Below are positions 1 to 21,254 of a DNA stretch of 64,000 nucleotides, piece by piece (positions within the stretch are counted from its first letter, which is position 1; every line of letters starts with the position of its first letter). The stretch is from Sanderia malayensis (Eukaryota; Cnidaria; Scyphozoa; Semaeostomeae; Pelagiidae): the NCBI GenBank assembly GCA_013076295.1, contig RQOL01000863.1, positions 2,236,180-2,300,179 of the forward strand. Reading direction: 5' to 3'. The position numbers and the translations under genes are program-made. A model generated the notes under the pieces. The model searched no databases. It was given only the letters and a program-made list of their open reading frames with translations, and was not told the DNA's origin.

Positions 1-7198
<7,198 letters not shown>

Positions 7199-7583
7199 TA
7201 CAGAATGAATTATCATTACCAACATGTAAATAACGAATAGACTTGGAGATTTTCATTCTCCAAGTCCTCAAGTCTATGTCAGAAATTAGAATTTCTTGTC
7301 AACATTTTTTTGAGTTAGGAAAAAGACAAATGAACTGCAATATTTGCCATCTTAAATTTTTTTTCAATTTTCTAAATTATAAGCATATACATGTGTTAGT
7401 GTTATTGTTTTATGGTATGACTGTTTTTAAGACGGCGTGCCATTTTAAGGTGCGGCGGAAACTCGATTCAATTCAACGCAACATCAATGGGCCTAGGCAG
7501 GTAAGCGAGAAGACGCCCTGTATATGTTGTGGCGTGATTGTATCATCCTCAACTTCTGTTTACTTGTTGTACAGAATTGAATC
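7199..7583. other. CTR9 3' region / tetraspanin 5' region
   Basis: A 385-bp spacer between two genes in the same orientation. It holds a small perfect hairpin (ACTTGGAG - loop - CTCCAAGT, about 7241-7265) just downstream of the CTR9 stop. No gene is seen. Confidence 0.5.
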
Positions 7584-10101
7584 ATGGCAAAGCGTCGTTT
7601 TGTTGCCGTTAATTGCGTGAAGAATTGTTTTTTGGTCTGTGCAACTCTTCTCTGGGTAAGTCGTTTTGAAGTTAAGAAATGCTGAGATATAATTCAGCGA
7701 ATTTAAGCTGCAGACAGCTTCCTAAAATTTAGTAGGCCATTCATTTGAGTTGATGTTGGCGATACTTAAATATTTTGGCGATGAAGTTGTTAATTTTGTT
7801 TTTGAAGCACCTTAAATCTACTATTTTACGTGGTATATCTGTAAGAGGTATCTTTTGTCTTCCGGTCATGGTTAGAAAAGTCTACCGAACCCGTCTATCA
7901 TTCCCAAAGTAGCAGTCTTCGAACTTTCCATGTCTTATGTAGCGATAACGGATCCTTAGGATCCTTTGCTACGTAAACTGTAGATAGATAGATACTTATC
8001 GATCCAAGCAAGACTATACCTACCTAGGCTTACTTCAAGACATGTAACCTCATTCATTATTCTTATTAGTATAGAAAAGTATTTTTTTTTCAATCCCCGC
8101 AGTTCACAGCAGCCGGAATATTCGCAATTGGTGTGTGGACCTTGGCTGCTAAAAATGACTATGAGGCATTGTTGGGCAGTGTAATGTATGTTGCCTCCGC
8201 TGGAATAATGATCGCTTCTGGACTTTTTGGATTGTTTGTCTGCACTTTTGGTATCATTGGTGCAACAAGAGAAAGTCGCTTCATGGTTCTTGGTGTAAGT
8301 TTCCTGACATTTCTGAATTATCCACCCTGTCTCTATTTAACCTCCCTGTGTCCCTCTTGTTCTAGTCAACCTACCAAAAACCTGGAAAATAATATAATCT
8401 ATTATTCTAGCTAGTTTGGGTTGCTTTGAGGGGGCAATAATTTAGATATGATCACAATATTGTTTCATAAATTCTTGTTTCTCAATTACAGTTCTTTGTC
8501 ATGATAACCATAGTTTGTTTGTTGGAGCTGGTTGCTGGAATTTTGGCCTATGTGTACAGAGGAGAGGTGTGTTGAACTTTATCTCTCTGTACCTGAATGC
8601 ATTATTCAGAGCAATTTCTCCTTCTATGTCAGTTCTGTACAACACTTTTTGCATTGCGTAGCGTTCCTTGCTGTGAATTGCATTTTAATAGTTGAATGCT
8701 AAATTTCTGTCAAGGCTGACTGAAATTTTGTTGTCAGGTACAAACTGAGGTTAGTAAAAGCTTGAATGCCACCATTGCTTCAAAATATGGTGTTGTTGGA
8801 CATGAAAAAGAAACCAGAGCTGTGACGAAGCTGCAGAAGACTGTAAGCTATCCTTTTATGTAAAAATTACTCAGCTAGCTTTTTGCCCCCAGCTCACAGC
8901 CCCCATCCCCTGGTCCTTGGCGTCTTATTCCATACAACACCTTGGCTATTGTATAGCTTATCATTCATCATTTATCATTTATTCTTCTTTTATCTTCCAG
9001 TATCAGTGTTGTGGTGATGTTGACTTTGCAAGCTGGCATAATTCCCTCTGGAGAAAATCAAACAACATTAGCGGAGTTGCGGAAGTTCCCGATTCTTGCT
9101 GCATCTCCCCTTCGGCTAAATGTGGAGTAAGAACGCATCCTTCAAACATCTGGAGAAATGATCTAAAGGTAATTCTGCTCCGTTATTTTTGCAACAATCT
9201 GCAACAACTGTTTTCCTTTGAGGCTAAAGGTGTTTGCTACATCCATTATTTGTTCTGTTAAAATCCACTATTGCAAGTATTTCTTTACACTCTTTATTTC
9301 CACTTTCACCTGTAGCCCGCAAATTGAATTAAATATAAGTTGAATATAACTCCTTATCTGCTTGATGTGTAAGCCCCATTAAGTCACAGAGTGTGTTTAC
9401 TTCACTTGTCTTTGTTTTTAAACTTTTTCATTTTTATTTTCTTAATTTCTTTAACACGTTTTCTAAATCATCATATTCTTTTTTGCCAAGCCATTGGGAT
9501 GTTTTACCAAATTAGAAAGATACCTCTCAGATCATCTTTTCATAATGGGAATTGTTGGAATCTGCGTTGGCATTGTTCAGGTAAGTGGTGGCGGGGTTTA
9601 ATAATTTTCCAAAATATACAAACACCTGATGTCCTTTTCTGAAACACGCTTTTTTATACAACTTAGAGTGAACTCTGTCTAATTCATGCACTTTGGGGAA
9701 ACATGAAAATGTCAAATGAAGACAAATTTGAATTATAAGGGTTTGTTTTTATTGGGATTGGCTGTTTAATGATTCTTAAAGGGATGGAAAAATTTCGTTC
9801 GAATTTGGTAGAGTTTGAATTACACGAGTTGGAACTATGCAGATATGACTTCCCGTCTTTATAAAGCATAAGAAATAGTTAGGCATATGAACAAATACAA
9901 TTTTCGTTAGGTCGTTTTTTGGATTTTCAAGTTTTTGTGGGTCATATGGGTTTACTTTTATCTAATTTCTTTCCCTTGCCTCCATTGACCTTAACAGTCA
10001 TCTTCGTAATCACGATGGTAAATGCGTTACTCTTCTTATAGATGAGCTGCATGGCACTTTCCATGTGGCTATACAGGCTGATTGTCGACAGCTATTATTA
10101 G
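7584..10101 (+). CDS. Tetraspanin, CD151-like
   Basis: Four-pass membrane scaffold of tetraspanin-enriched microdomains. Exons 7584-7655, 8103-8294, 8492-8566, 8738-8842, 9001-9168, 9491-9580, 10042-10101 (TAG), all phase 0, give 253 aa, a normal length. TM1 lies in exons 1-2, TM2 in exon 2, TM3 in exon 3 and TM4 in exons 6-7. The large extracellular loop has the family CCG motif (C151-C152-G153), PDSCC (C181, C182), C189 and C208 (PLGC): six cysteines, so three disulphides. N169 in NNIS is a possible glycosylation site. Order and spacing (VPDSCC, SNIW, C-x-TKLE) recall CD151/TSPAN11, which bind laminin-receptor integrins, but the subfamily assignment is inference. Start: first ATG, followed by the basic MAKRRF before TM1. 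Confidence 0.93.
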
Positions 10102-11396
10102 CCAGCCTCTATACGGTGCTCTGCCTCCTTCTGACGTTCTCAGCGGCAACAACTCAAATTAAACTTTCCTCCAATATTGAGACATTTATCATACAAGTCT
10201 CGATCAAATTTCTTCCTTGTTTATATACTTGAAAAAACTTCTTAAGCTAGTAGAGACAGCTAAATATAATTTCAATATTTTTTAGCTTTTATTTAATTAA
10301 GTACTGTTTATACATCTGTGTAAAGTAAGATCTAAATTATACACGTGATCATCCCTATTGTCTGATGCTGTCCGAATGTCCACACTAGCTCGGGCATTGT
10401 CTGGAAATCATTTCCATGATGTCACCAGGATTTATATCTTATATCGCTAGCAGAAAAGTTTTACGAACTTTGTAATTAAATGCTTTAAAAGTTTTTAAGA
10501 TTCCCTTTCATAATAATCAGCATCATTTAGCTTCTTTGGGATTTTATTTCAAATTGATTTCATCGTTTCAAAGCACCATGTTCTTCTTCATGCCTGTATC
10601 TTCCTTGTGCAAGCATCATTCTCTTCTTCATTGCTCTGTCAATCTTCTTCATCACGTTCACTTGTGTGCTGAAGGAATTTCAAAATCCAGGCTGTCGTAA
10701 CGTGCGACAATACCCATACGTCACAGACGCTCCTGCGCAGTTCCACTAGATACACTACTGCGCATTTTCACCACCTATCGCACAAGTTGAGTTGAATTGA
10801 GTTGAATTTTTCTTACGCTATATTTTCTCATTTTTTTCCCGCGTTTGTGCTAGACACATTACATTTCGTCCCTGTGCTTAGCCAGACTCTCGCTAACCTA
10901 TAGGTGGAGCGAAGGAATGAGAAACACAGGGACGGAATGTAATGAGTCTACGTTTATGCGCGATTTGATTTGAGTTATAGCAAGCTGCTTTAATCGCAAT
11001 AAGAAGTCTTAAAATGTAGCAAGTCTCTCGCAAGATGATTGCCACTGATCATAACAAGACCATCAGACATTTGCATAGCAGACGCCGATATTATGTCTCT
11101 TTTGCTATTTTTTCAAATGTTCCTGCCCCCCCTGTTTTCACATTATTATCTGATTGATCACGAACACACTAATTTCATTATCGGCCAGATGAATATTCGA
11201 TCTCGTACCTCATTCATTAATATATTCATATTCATCGTGTAGGTCAATCTTATATCTCAGCCCAAACATTAAATAACGCTGTTTTTAATATCAGTTACAC
11301 ATGATCTATTATCCGCGTTCATAAAATTATCTACATCAAGTAAAATTTGTCTCCATGTTCAATAATAAACACACACACTACTGCTTAAAAGCATTG
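10102..11396. other. Convergent intergenic region between tetraspanin and EF-hand gene
   Basis: It holds the 3' untranslated regions of the two converging genes and a palindromic element (10852-10949). No further reading frame is convincing. Confidence 0.5.
10852..10949. mobile_element. Short palindromic (MITE-like) element
   Basis: The arms AGACACATTACATTTCGTCC and CTGTG (10852-10876) and their inverse complement (10925-10949, CACAGGGACGGAATGTAATG AGTCT) differ at only a couple of positions. They flank a loop of about 48 bp. The structure suits a small inverted-repeat element. No target duplication is clear. Confidence 0.55.
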
Positions 11397-12731
11397 CTAA
11401 ATCTCGATCTGAACAAGCGGTCCAAACAGCTCTTTGGATGCAGATTCATCTTGACTAAAGAGGAATCCGTGAAACGCCTCAACGAATTCATCTCTAGACA
11501 TCTGCCTGTCTCCATTGGCGTCAAGTCGTGCGAATATTTCGCGGGCATACTCTTCTTTCACGTTTATGCACTTGAAGAATAGAACGAACTCCTGCAGACT
11601 GATCGTTCCATCCTCGTTCGCATCGATTGAGCAGAACATCAGCGTGCCAACCTGTTTCAGGTACCGCTCCCAGATCTCTGCTCCAAGGTCCGGATTTAAC
11701 ACCAATGGCATCTTGCCCTTAAAATCAACGTAGCGTATTGTGTGAGAGACGGCCTGGGATCATTCTAATGTATATGTATCATGCGATAGAGTATGTCGTC
11801 TGATGTCTGTTGTGTCTTTATTTATTGGCTGTTATTTTTTAGGCTGTGGTAGGTACCCAGGGTATTCAAAAGGTGGCTATTTGTTGGTTGATATTGTTGT
11901 ATTTGTCCGTCCGTTGCTTTGTCACTTTGTAACAGGCTTGCGGAGAGGCTTAAGCAGGTTTTTCGCTCTTTGTCTGCCCCCCTTGGCTGCCAAACTTCGC
12001 TTATTGTCATGTTAATAGCCTCCACCCCACCGCCACCCCACTCTCTTCGAAAGTGCCTACCTACCTTTACAAACTGTTCTAGCTTCACCCGCTTAGCACC
12101 TTTATTCAGAAGGTTCCAGAAGGTGAAGATCTTGTCCCTCATTCGCGCCGCTCTCTCTGTGGTCAGTGAACCATATTTCTTGAAGCCAGCTGCGAACGTG
12201 TCAATATCCTCGTCGTCAAGGTACCCGTTGCCATCCTTGTCAAAGCGCGTGAACAACGTCACCGTCTTTTTTATCCACAGGTCAGTAGGCCTCGGGTGCA
12301 ACTCTTCCAACCATTTGTAATCCTGCTGCGTACAGCGGCATGAAAATGAATAATTTAAAACCACGGTTGGGCATAATCCCCCGGGCTCAAAGGATTGATT
12401 GATGGGCATTTCTATATATATATATTTAACAAATAAGAAAAAAAATAAAAAAAAACTCTTTAAAAAAAACAAAAAACTCTTATTAAAAGAGTTTTTTCTT
12501 TGTTTATTTACTATATATATATATATATACACAGATATCGCACGCACATTGGTGACGATACAACCCTCCCCTGTCTCCGGTGGATTTAGCAATGGTATTC
12601 AAAGCAGGTGCACATTTTGACGGGGGGCTACACAGTGCATAGTAAGCTGCATATACATTATATATTGAAAGTGGTTTGGGAATCCAATCTTACACGAAGA
12701 AATTTTATTTTTAGTCTCATTGTCTTACCAT
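11397..12731 (-). CDS. EF-hand protein of the sarcoplasmic calcium-binding / luciferin-binding type
   Basis: Secure exons (minus): 12065-12325 (or to 12322) and 11397-11717 (TAG at 11397-11399), joined in phase 0 through LEQFVK|GKMPLV. Calcium loops: DKDGNGYLDDED (position 12 Asp rather than Glu), DANEDGTISLQE (canonical) and DANGDRQMSRDE (Arg at the usual Gly6). The second EF-hand is degenerate, as in SCP proteins. The ending (FLFSQDESASKELFGPLV) closely parallels the C-terminus of Renilla luciferin-binding protein and SCPs. A likely first coding exon is just ATG at 12729-12731, directly abutting a GTAAGA donor and joining in frame to give about 194 aa; this start is uncertain. Probable role: cytosolic calcium buffer, or possibly coelenterazine binding. 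The function is inference. Confidence 0.8.
12412..12533. repeat. AT-rich imperfect hairpin in EF-hand intron
   Basis: TATATATATATTTAACAAAT then A-runs are mirrored about 80 bp later by TTTTCTTTGTTTATTTACTA then TATATATATA. The arms are inverted complements with a few mismatches around a core of A-runs and CTCTT/AAGAG motifs. This is a foldback of simple sequence or an AT-rich MITE in the first intron of the EF-hand gene. Confidence 0.55.
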
Positions 12732-12847
12732 GGCTGTATCCACTGATTTCTTATCCTGCTTTTTCATCTTCTGACTCCCTACAAATTAATTGACAATAAA
12801 AATCATATATTCAAGCAATCACAAAGTGCAAAGCTGTAAATTCATTT

Positions 12848-13595
12848 TCACTTAGTCTTCTTTTCAACTGGTGGAAGCAGGATTTCCAGGCACACCTGAC
12901 TGATCTGCTTTCTTTTATGAATGCCTGTGCGAAAATCCGCACATTGTTCTATGCTAAGGTGCTTCTTTCACTCTTCTCAAAGCTTGCATTTTCATTGCTA
13001 ACTCGAGAAAGATGTCTTTGTCAGTCACTGCAGCTGTTTGTCTCAAATGTGCTCGAGGCATTTAATCTATAATTTTACAAAGTCCACCTTCAATTGCATC
13101 GCATAGTGGGGTTTTTTGTATGGATTGCAATTGAATCATTTTCAATGATTTTATTTTATCCTTGACCCCTCAAAACACCCCAATACCCAATTAGATTCAC
13201 CCGTACAACCACGTCCTCAAACCTGTTATGCAGGTTACACGTTTTTTTTTTATACGAGACTGCTTTATATAGTTTATCACTAGACCTTTGAAACCTGGAA
13301 AGGTTGACAAGTTTAGATACTTCGGATTCCAAATATATATTTAATGTTGTGACTATCGTGTGGTATCTATCAATAATTGATGCTAAAAATGTTGTTAATG
13401 CTATTGCATTATTCCATCTCGATCAGTGCGCTATATTTGGGAATCGCCAGGAAAGTTTGAGCTTGGAGACAACTTCTTTATAAAGCCATTTGTCTTTCAT
13501 GACTATTACTAAGTTCACAAGAAAAATACATTAGCTCAGTGTTTATGTATTTGATGATACTCACCTTTACTGGACAAGCAACGGAATTTTGGCAT
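12848..13595 (-). CDS. Possible two-exon small ORF (35 aa), tentative
   Basis: Minus-strand exon 13565-13595 starts ATG CCA AAA TTC and ends at a strong donor (AAAG|GTGAGT). Exon 12848-12924 follows an acceptor (CGCACAG|GC) and ends with TGA. Joined, they read 35 residues: a basic start, KGIHKRKQ, and an end in VEKKTK. An AATAAA on the minus strand (12703-12708) lies about 140 nt beyond the stop. I recognise no family. It may be a microprotein, a 5' leader of the EF-hand gene or chance. Confidence 0.2.
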
Positions 13596-15090
13596 TTTTG
13601 ATCGAGTTTGCTTCACTTTTGCACGAAGTTATCTTTCCTCTTCTTTGAAGTCTTTCTACTCTTCTGGAAATTCTTTCTTTTCTTCTTTGATAAGGTAGAT
13701 TCGGTGTCTACTCTAATATTCAGTTTTATTTACTGCTTTTCGGCATATTTCACAAGCGATTTTTGAGCCTACGTTGAACAATACAGAAAGCCAACCAGTC
13801 TGATTATTTGGAGCTGTGTGCTGCAGGGAAGCAAGCGATATCTGCAGTGATTAAGGCAGGTTTGTTGTCTTTCACACTCTCTATATCAGCACCAATGTGC
13901 GAGTTTGTCAAGCGAGTTCTGATCACAACACCTGATGACTATTGGTCGAGATTAAGTGACCGATGCTCACAATGTAAGAGAGATTGCACGGGGGTTATAT
14001 CACGTGGCTTTCATTTCACCTGCTCTCGTTGGTCCAATTTCTCATTCAGCTAACGTGTGCAAAAGTGACGTCGCGATGATGGTTTGCGATTTTTTCACTC
14101 AGTCGGTTGTGGTGGATTGATATCATTGCATCGGTTGTTTTATACTGGATCAACATAATTGCCCCCTTTGTCAAATTACGTTTATCTCAACTCAAAGCAC
14201 TATATCAAACGCGGTAATCTACTTCTGAACGATAGCAGAAGAAATTTAATTACTTTTCTGGAACACAGATTAAAAAAATTCGTCAATTATTAATTGGAAA
14301 TTGGGGTGATACACATTCTAGACGACTGCTTGTTGTAATTTAGTTCATGGCAGCTCCTATGGGAGTTCTTAACCATTATAGCATGAGAGCTCTTTTCTAC
14401 TATAATCCTTATACGTTCATAGTAATTGCTTCTGTATATATATATAGTATTACTTTAATATTTTTTTTGCATTTTCGAAGTTACACTGCAACACTAGCAT
14501 TGTAATAATGCCTAAATGTTTGTCTTTAACCTTAATGAATCGAAACAATTTAAAATAGGATTAATAACATGGCTGTCATATTTTTTAACTTAGAAGCAGT
14601 TGCGGGCGCGATTCATCGTTTCTGTGGGATCTTTGGTGAACTAAGGCGCACAGAAAATTCACTATTTGCTTAGAATATTGTTTGATTGAGAGAATTAATG
14701 TCTTAAACTGTGCATGAATACTCCAAAGTCGACATCTTTAAGTGAATTGATGAAATATTTCGAAACTGTGGTGTCCATATCCAGATGTGTACAAGTGACT
14801 TGTGTAAAAAGTGTTTTAGCAAATGAGAAAAAACTAAATAAGAATTGGAATGTAACAAAAAGTTCCATATCATTCAACAACAAAATTTCTTGATCTCATC
14901 AGAAAACTTCCAGAAAATATTTATTTACAAATTTATTGAAAAAATAAAGCTGATGCTTAGTACAAAACAAGATGAGAAAATACAAAAAACTTTTAGAAAA
15001 ATACATGACTATAATGTACAAGCAGAAGTATTAAACAAGGTTACATAAACTCATTGTTCTGTTTCATAAAAAAATGATTACAAAAATATT
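13596..15090. other. Intergenic region without recognisable gene
   Basis: AT-rich sequence between the EF-hand gene and the 3' end of TYMS. Minus-strand AATAAA signals at 14932-14937 and 14920-14925 are suitable polyadenylation sites for TYMS. Reading frames here are short and unlike known proteins. Confidence 0.5.
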
Positions 15091-16591
<1,501 letters not shown>

Positions 16592-17112
16592 TTCTCTCAC
16601 AGATATCTATATTCTGCAAAAAAATATATGGCAATGAAATAGATTTACCCGCCAAATCTCAGTAAGGTAACCGCGCAATTGCTGTAGGGCCTCAAAAATC
16701 TCTGTGGAGAAAATTTAAATTCAAAATTCCGATGCTCTCTAGGTATATACAGATTAAAAATACTGTATAACGACGACTCACAGATAGTGTTTTATTGCTA
16801 AATACTCACATTTTCCAATCTCTCTGCTTACTTGTACACTACTCGATCGAAAGAGCTACGTTTTGTGTGTGGTTCTGCTTTGCTTTGGCGCTATTTGTAG
16901 CTTTTTGTTATTGTCCCATCTCACATTCCCACACACAAAACGCAAAAAGCGCCAACAAAACACAACCTCGTTTCCCAGAATAATGCGTAGCACCATCAGA
17001 TGGCCCCTGCGCAGCACATGTGGACTCTTTCTTTACCAAAAGAGAAGGCGATAGGCCTTGCAATTTATCCTGCTTGCATCTTCAATTCTTTTTGTTCGTA
17101 TAACACCAAATC
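16592..17112. promoter_or_regulatory. Bidirectional TYMS/CPSF6 promoter with E2F-like sites
   Basis: The 521 bp between two divergent ATGs. TTTGGCGC at 16884-16891 matches the E2F consensus TTTSSCGC, and GCGCCAAC at 16949-16956 is a near match on the other strand. They lie within a larger inverted repeat (CGTTTTGTGTGTGG near 16859 against CCACACACAAAACG near 16929). E2F control of TYMS is established in mammals; its use here is inference. Confidence 0.55.
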
Positions 17113-20100
17113 ATGGCCGCGATTCCTGCTCCTATTAAAGACGAAGGCTTGGCTCACGGTGAATTGGATCTTTACGCTGGAGTCGATGAATTTGGCAACG
17201 CAGCTAATGCAGTAAGTACTAGACATTCTTGCCCAGAACATCACGTTTTCGCTTTGTTGTGTGCTGTCACGTTGGAAGCCATTTTAATTGAAGCATGCGG
17301 TATCTGTTATCAATCTACGCAATGGCACTTATTGCTGTTTTGATACAACGCTCTCGCGCTTAGATTTGGAGTTTGGACAAGGATTGGTGCTCAGGTTATG
17401 CTAGGGGTTAATATTTAACTCATCCATGACATGCATTGCCTTGCCCCAAACAATTGCTAAAATTTGACAACTTAATTTGATGGATTTTCCACGCAGGGTG
17501 AGGGGCCGGAAGGATTTGGGGCAGATTTATATGAAGATGTATTGACAAACCAAGATGTATCTAAAGACCTCCAATCGGTTTGTACAACCTAAGAATTACT
17601 ACAAATTTTTTTTTACTTTTCACTTTTTCAGTTTCATCAATTTTTACTTTCTTTACTTTCACCATAATTTTTTGCAGTTTCCCGATGAAGCAGTGCTTTT
17701 AGGTATGAATAGAATTTATTGTTCAAACCTCCAATTGCTTTAGTTTCTTTGCTGTCATTTTATACCTTGAGGAAGGTCTATGCAGAGTAATGCGTTATGT
17801 ATCTGTTTTCTTTCAGGTGGTAAAGAGTACAAGTCTTACACCACCATCCACCCAAAATCAGCCATTCAGCAAGAAAAGGAGGCAAAAATAGCTGCCAGTT
17901 TGTACTCAAAAGGGGCTGAAAAGGGCAAAGCATTGTATGTTGGTAATCTTTCATGGGTAAGTTATCTAAGTATGGAACAAAAAATATGTACCCTATCTGT
18001 TAGAATAGAAGCAAGAAAATAGACTAAGTCTCTGTTACTCAGAGTTTCATGCTTTCAAATTCATCAGACAGACTATACTCTATCTGTTATTGTTTATCTC
18101 ATAAGTATTCCTTTTTTGTTTCCTGTCCAACAGTGGACAACTGATGAAGAGCTGTCGGGTGCCATTGAAGGATGTGGAGTAACTGATCTGATCAACATCA
18201 AGTTCTTTGAAAACCGAGTTAACGGACAGTCAAAAGGGTAAGTTTGATGAATTGGTTGTTTTCCATTGTCTTACGATAGGTTGCAGTTTTTGTCCATGGT
18301 TGTCATATGATCATGCTTTTTCGGCAATTTTTAAGCCACCTTTTAACCTCTTTTATGTGTTTGTTAAGTCTTTTTATCTGTAGCCGGTTTTGTCCATGCT
18401 CAACTTGAAAAATTGACACATTACTAGAATGGTTGTTTTCACAAGGGTAAATCCCATTCTTTCAGAATACATAGTTTCCTTTACCACTGAAAGCCCTTTT
18501 TTAACAATATGTTCCATGACTAAAAGTTGTTCTTTACAATTCGACACAACTCTTTTGAGTGTTAAGGAAAGCATAATTGTTAAAGTTGGCTATTTTAGGA
18601 TTATATAGGTAATGTCGCATTAGTAATCAATGACCAACGCCAAACAATGTCACATTAGTAATCCCCTAAATGAGAAATGAGTATTTCTTGTTGGTCAAAG
18701 ATGCCGGTAAATTGATGCCTGTTAGTTATTCACACTTGTTTTTGGCTTGATTTAAACAGATTGAAGGTAAGGAGATGGCTTCATTTGAATGGAATTCACG
18801 CATCCATATCTCCATCAAAGGATCATAATTTGTATTCTTATCAGAGATCTTGCCCAACATTTCTGGGTTGTGGGCATTCCATGTTGTATATAAAATGATG
18901 TTACTAACCTGGGAAAGAAATATTTAAAAGATTTAATAGCTGTGGCCCCCTTTATAGTTGTGGGGAGGGGGTATTGGGAAAGCTCTCTGATAACGAACCA
19001 TTCTGAAGTTATCTTTATAAAAAGTCTGTAACATTGCATTGCATGTGGTTTAAGTGAATCATCTTAAACATGATTGTATTTGCATCCCAAAACGAATTTC
19101 TGAATGAATGTCGAATTTAGGAAACAAAATGCGAAATTAACATACAATAACCTGATTTATCCGACTGTGTGAATTTTTTATTTTTTTCTATTTATTGTTT
19201 TGTCCTATGTGTACAAAGTCATTGTTTTATTTTTGTAAAATATTCCGAGTTATTTTTCCGTGAAATATATAAATCGCTAATCAAATATATTTACGCATGT
19301 ATGAGCTGAAATATTAATTACATATACTGAGTGGCATTGTGTACTATATTGATAAGCGATGTTAAGGCTGCATTTAAAAGGCGTGCTAACCTATCTCTGT
19401 CTACTTGTGTAGCTTCATCTGTACGTTTGTCATTGTATTCTCTGCTTAGAACGAGCTTGTTACTAAGTTGTCATTGAGAGCTGTAAACTAAACTAGATCA
19501 GTTTTAATTACGTATCCTTGAATATGCAGGTAAGATATGCCCTCTCCACAAAGTTATGAGTCATAATTCCTTGGAAAGGAAATCCTTTTCGTGGACGTGC
19601 CCCCTTTGAGATCGTCTTCTCTGTGTTTTTCATGCTGGAGTCTCTTCGAACTTTGCTTTTAGAAGCTGTATTGCTTGCCTATCCCCTGGCACGTTCAATT
19701 AAACTGTTCATAACTTTAAGATTTTTTCATGACTAGATTCTTTATATTTTCTGGCAGGTTTGCTGTTGTCGAAGTTGGTAGTGAAACATCACAACGATTG
19801 ATAATGGAGAGACTTGACAAACAGTATGTATTGATTTGCTTTCATTGTCAATCGACTTTCACTAGTTTAGAGTTTAGTTTCCAATTATATTGTTTTGTCA
19901 TTTGCAGAGAGTTGCATGGGCAGAAGCCTGCTGTTACTCATGTCAGTAAGCAAAATCTTATGATGTTTGAGAATCAAGCGAAGAAGAGTAAGTGCTGTTT
20001 AATTGCTTCATTTTTCTAATCCATCGCTTTTATGATCTTGTTATTTTTCAATTTTTTTTATGTTCATTTTTTTCTTTTTCTATGATCTTCTTGCTTACAT

Positions 20101-21231
20101 TTTTATCTTTATCTTGCTCACCTTTCGCTCTCCTGCTTACCTTAACAGCTTGTTCTTCTATTTGTCCTGTTTTGCCCATGCTTACCAATTTAGATTTGGT
20201 TTGTTCTTACCTTTTTAGGTCGTCCTGGTGAGCAATCAACTCAAGATCAGAATGCAGCCCAGGCTGCTCTTCAACCTCGTGGTAACAACTTCGTCCCCGG
20301 AGTTCGCTTACCACCACGCTTGCCACACCCTCCAAGGATGCCTCAAATGGGCATCCGGCCAGGCATACCTGGAAACCTATCGCAGCAATTCGGAGGAATG
20401 CCTGCTGGCATGCAAAGACCACCTATGGGTCTGCCAGCGTTTGATGCCAGAGGACAGCCGTTGCGTCCTCCTATGATGCATGGGATGATCCCCGGCATGC
20501 TTCCGAATATGGGCATGCCTGGGATGCCTGGAGGTCCAAGACTACAGCCACCAGTTGATCCCATGATGGCTGCCGCGTCTGCATCACTACCCCAAGTCAT
20601 GGGCACACCAAACATTCCGAGCTCTGCCCCGCAAGAGCGACCCGATCTAAACGGCATGCAACAGCTTGCGAAACCAGGCATTGCCCCTCACGTCAACCCA
20701 GCTTTCTTACCCCAAGATCCCAGTCACGTGGATCCATTCGGGTCTGTTGCTGGCGGCAACCCGTTGGCAATGCGGATGCCCAATCCAATGGGCGCAGGCT
20801 CCGGGGGAGTACAGGACGCCGACATTGATTCTATGCGACGCAACCAAGCTGTAGCGAGCACGGCTATCCAAAGAGCAATGACCGATGCCAACGAAGGAGA
20901 CTACGAGAGTGGCATCGAGACGCTTGTTACTGCCATATCTTTGATCAAACAGTCATCTACTGCGAACACAGAGTCGAGTCAAGTGTTGGTGCAGTCGCTG
21001 CAGGACTGTCTGCACAGCCTGGAAGCACAGTTGATGACGAGAGGCAAGGATGACAGGGATCGCGATGACAGGGTCCGTAGTCCCTATGACGATTACAGGA
21101 GCAGCGATAGAAGCAGGTATAGGAGTAGAAGGCATCGGTCCAGGTCACGGTCCAAGGATAGAAGTAGGCGGAGGTCCTACTCGCCCAGGGATAGCAACCG
21201 ATCAAGGTCAAGGGAAAAGAGAAGACGATAA
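17113..21231 (+). CDS. CPSF6: Cleavage and polyadenylation specificity factor subunit 6
   Basis: Large subunit of cleavage factor Im, which with NUDT21/CFI25 binds UGUA and sets poly(A) site choice. Exons 17113-17211, 17497-17577, 17678-17702, 17817-17956, 18134-18237, 19758-19823, 19908-19987, 20219-21231 (TAA), 535 aa. An acidic N-terminus is followed by one RRM (about residues 110-190; RNP2 'LYVGNLSW', RNP1 'NGQSKGFAVVEVG'). Next comes a Pro/Gly/Met-rich stretch, then the family block 'TLVTAISLIKQS' and an Arg/Ser tail (about the last 60 residues: RSRSRSKDRSRRRS). 'APHVNPAFLP' matches CPSF6 rather than CPSF7. The proline stretch is shorter and much richer in methionine (GMP repeats) than in vertebrates. 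The 25-nt exon 17678-17702 is a micro-exon. The intron 18238-19757 is the only long one. Confidence 0.94.
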
Positions 21232-21254
21232 GATGAGAGGTGGAAGAAGACGAT

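Noticed and set aside
11822..12592. Single 256-aa minus-strand frame for the EF-hand protein
   Set aside because: It reads through a donor (AAG|GTAGGT at 12064) and an upstream acceptor; the spliced model restores the third and fourth EF-hands in frame.
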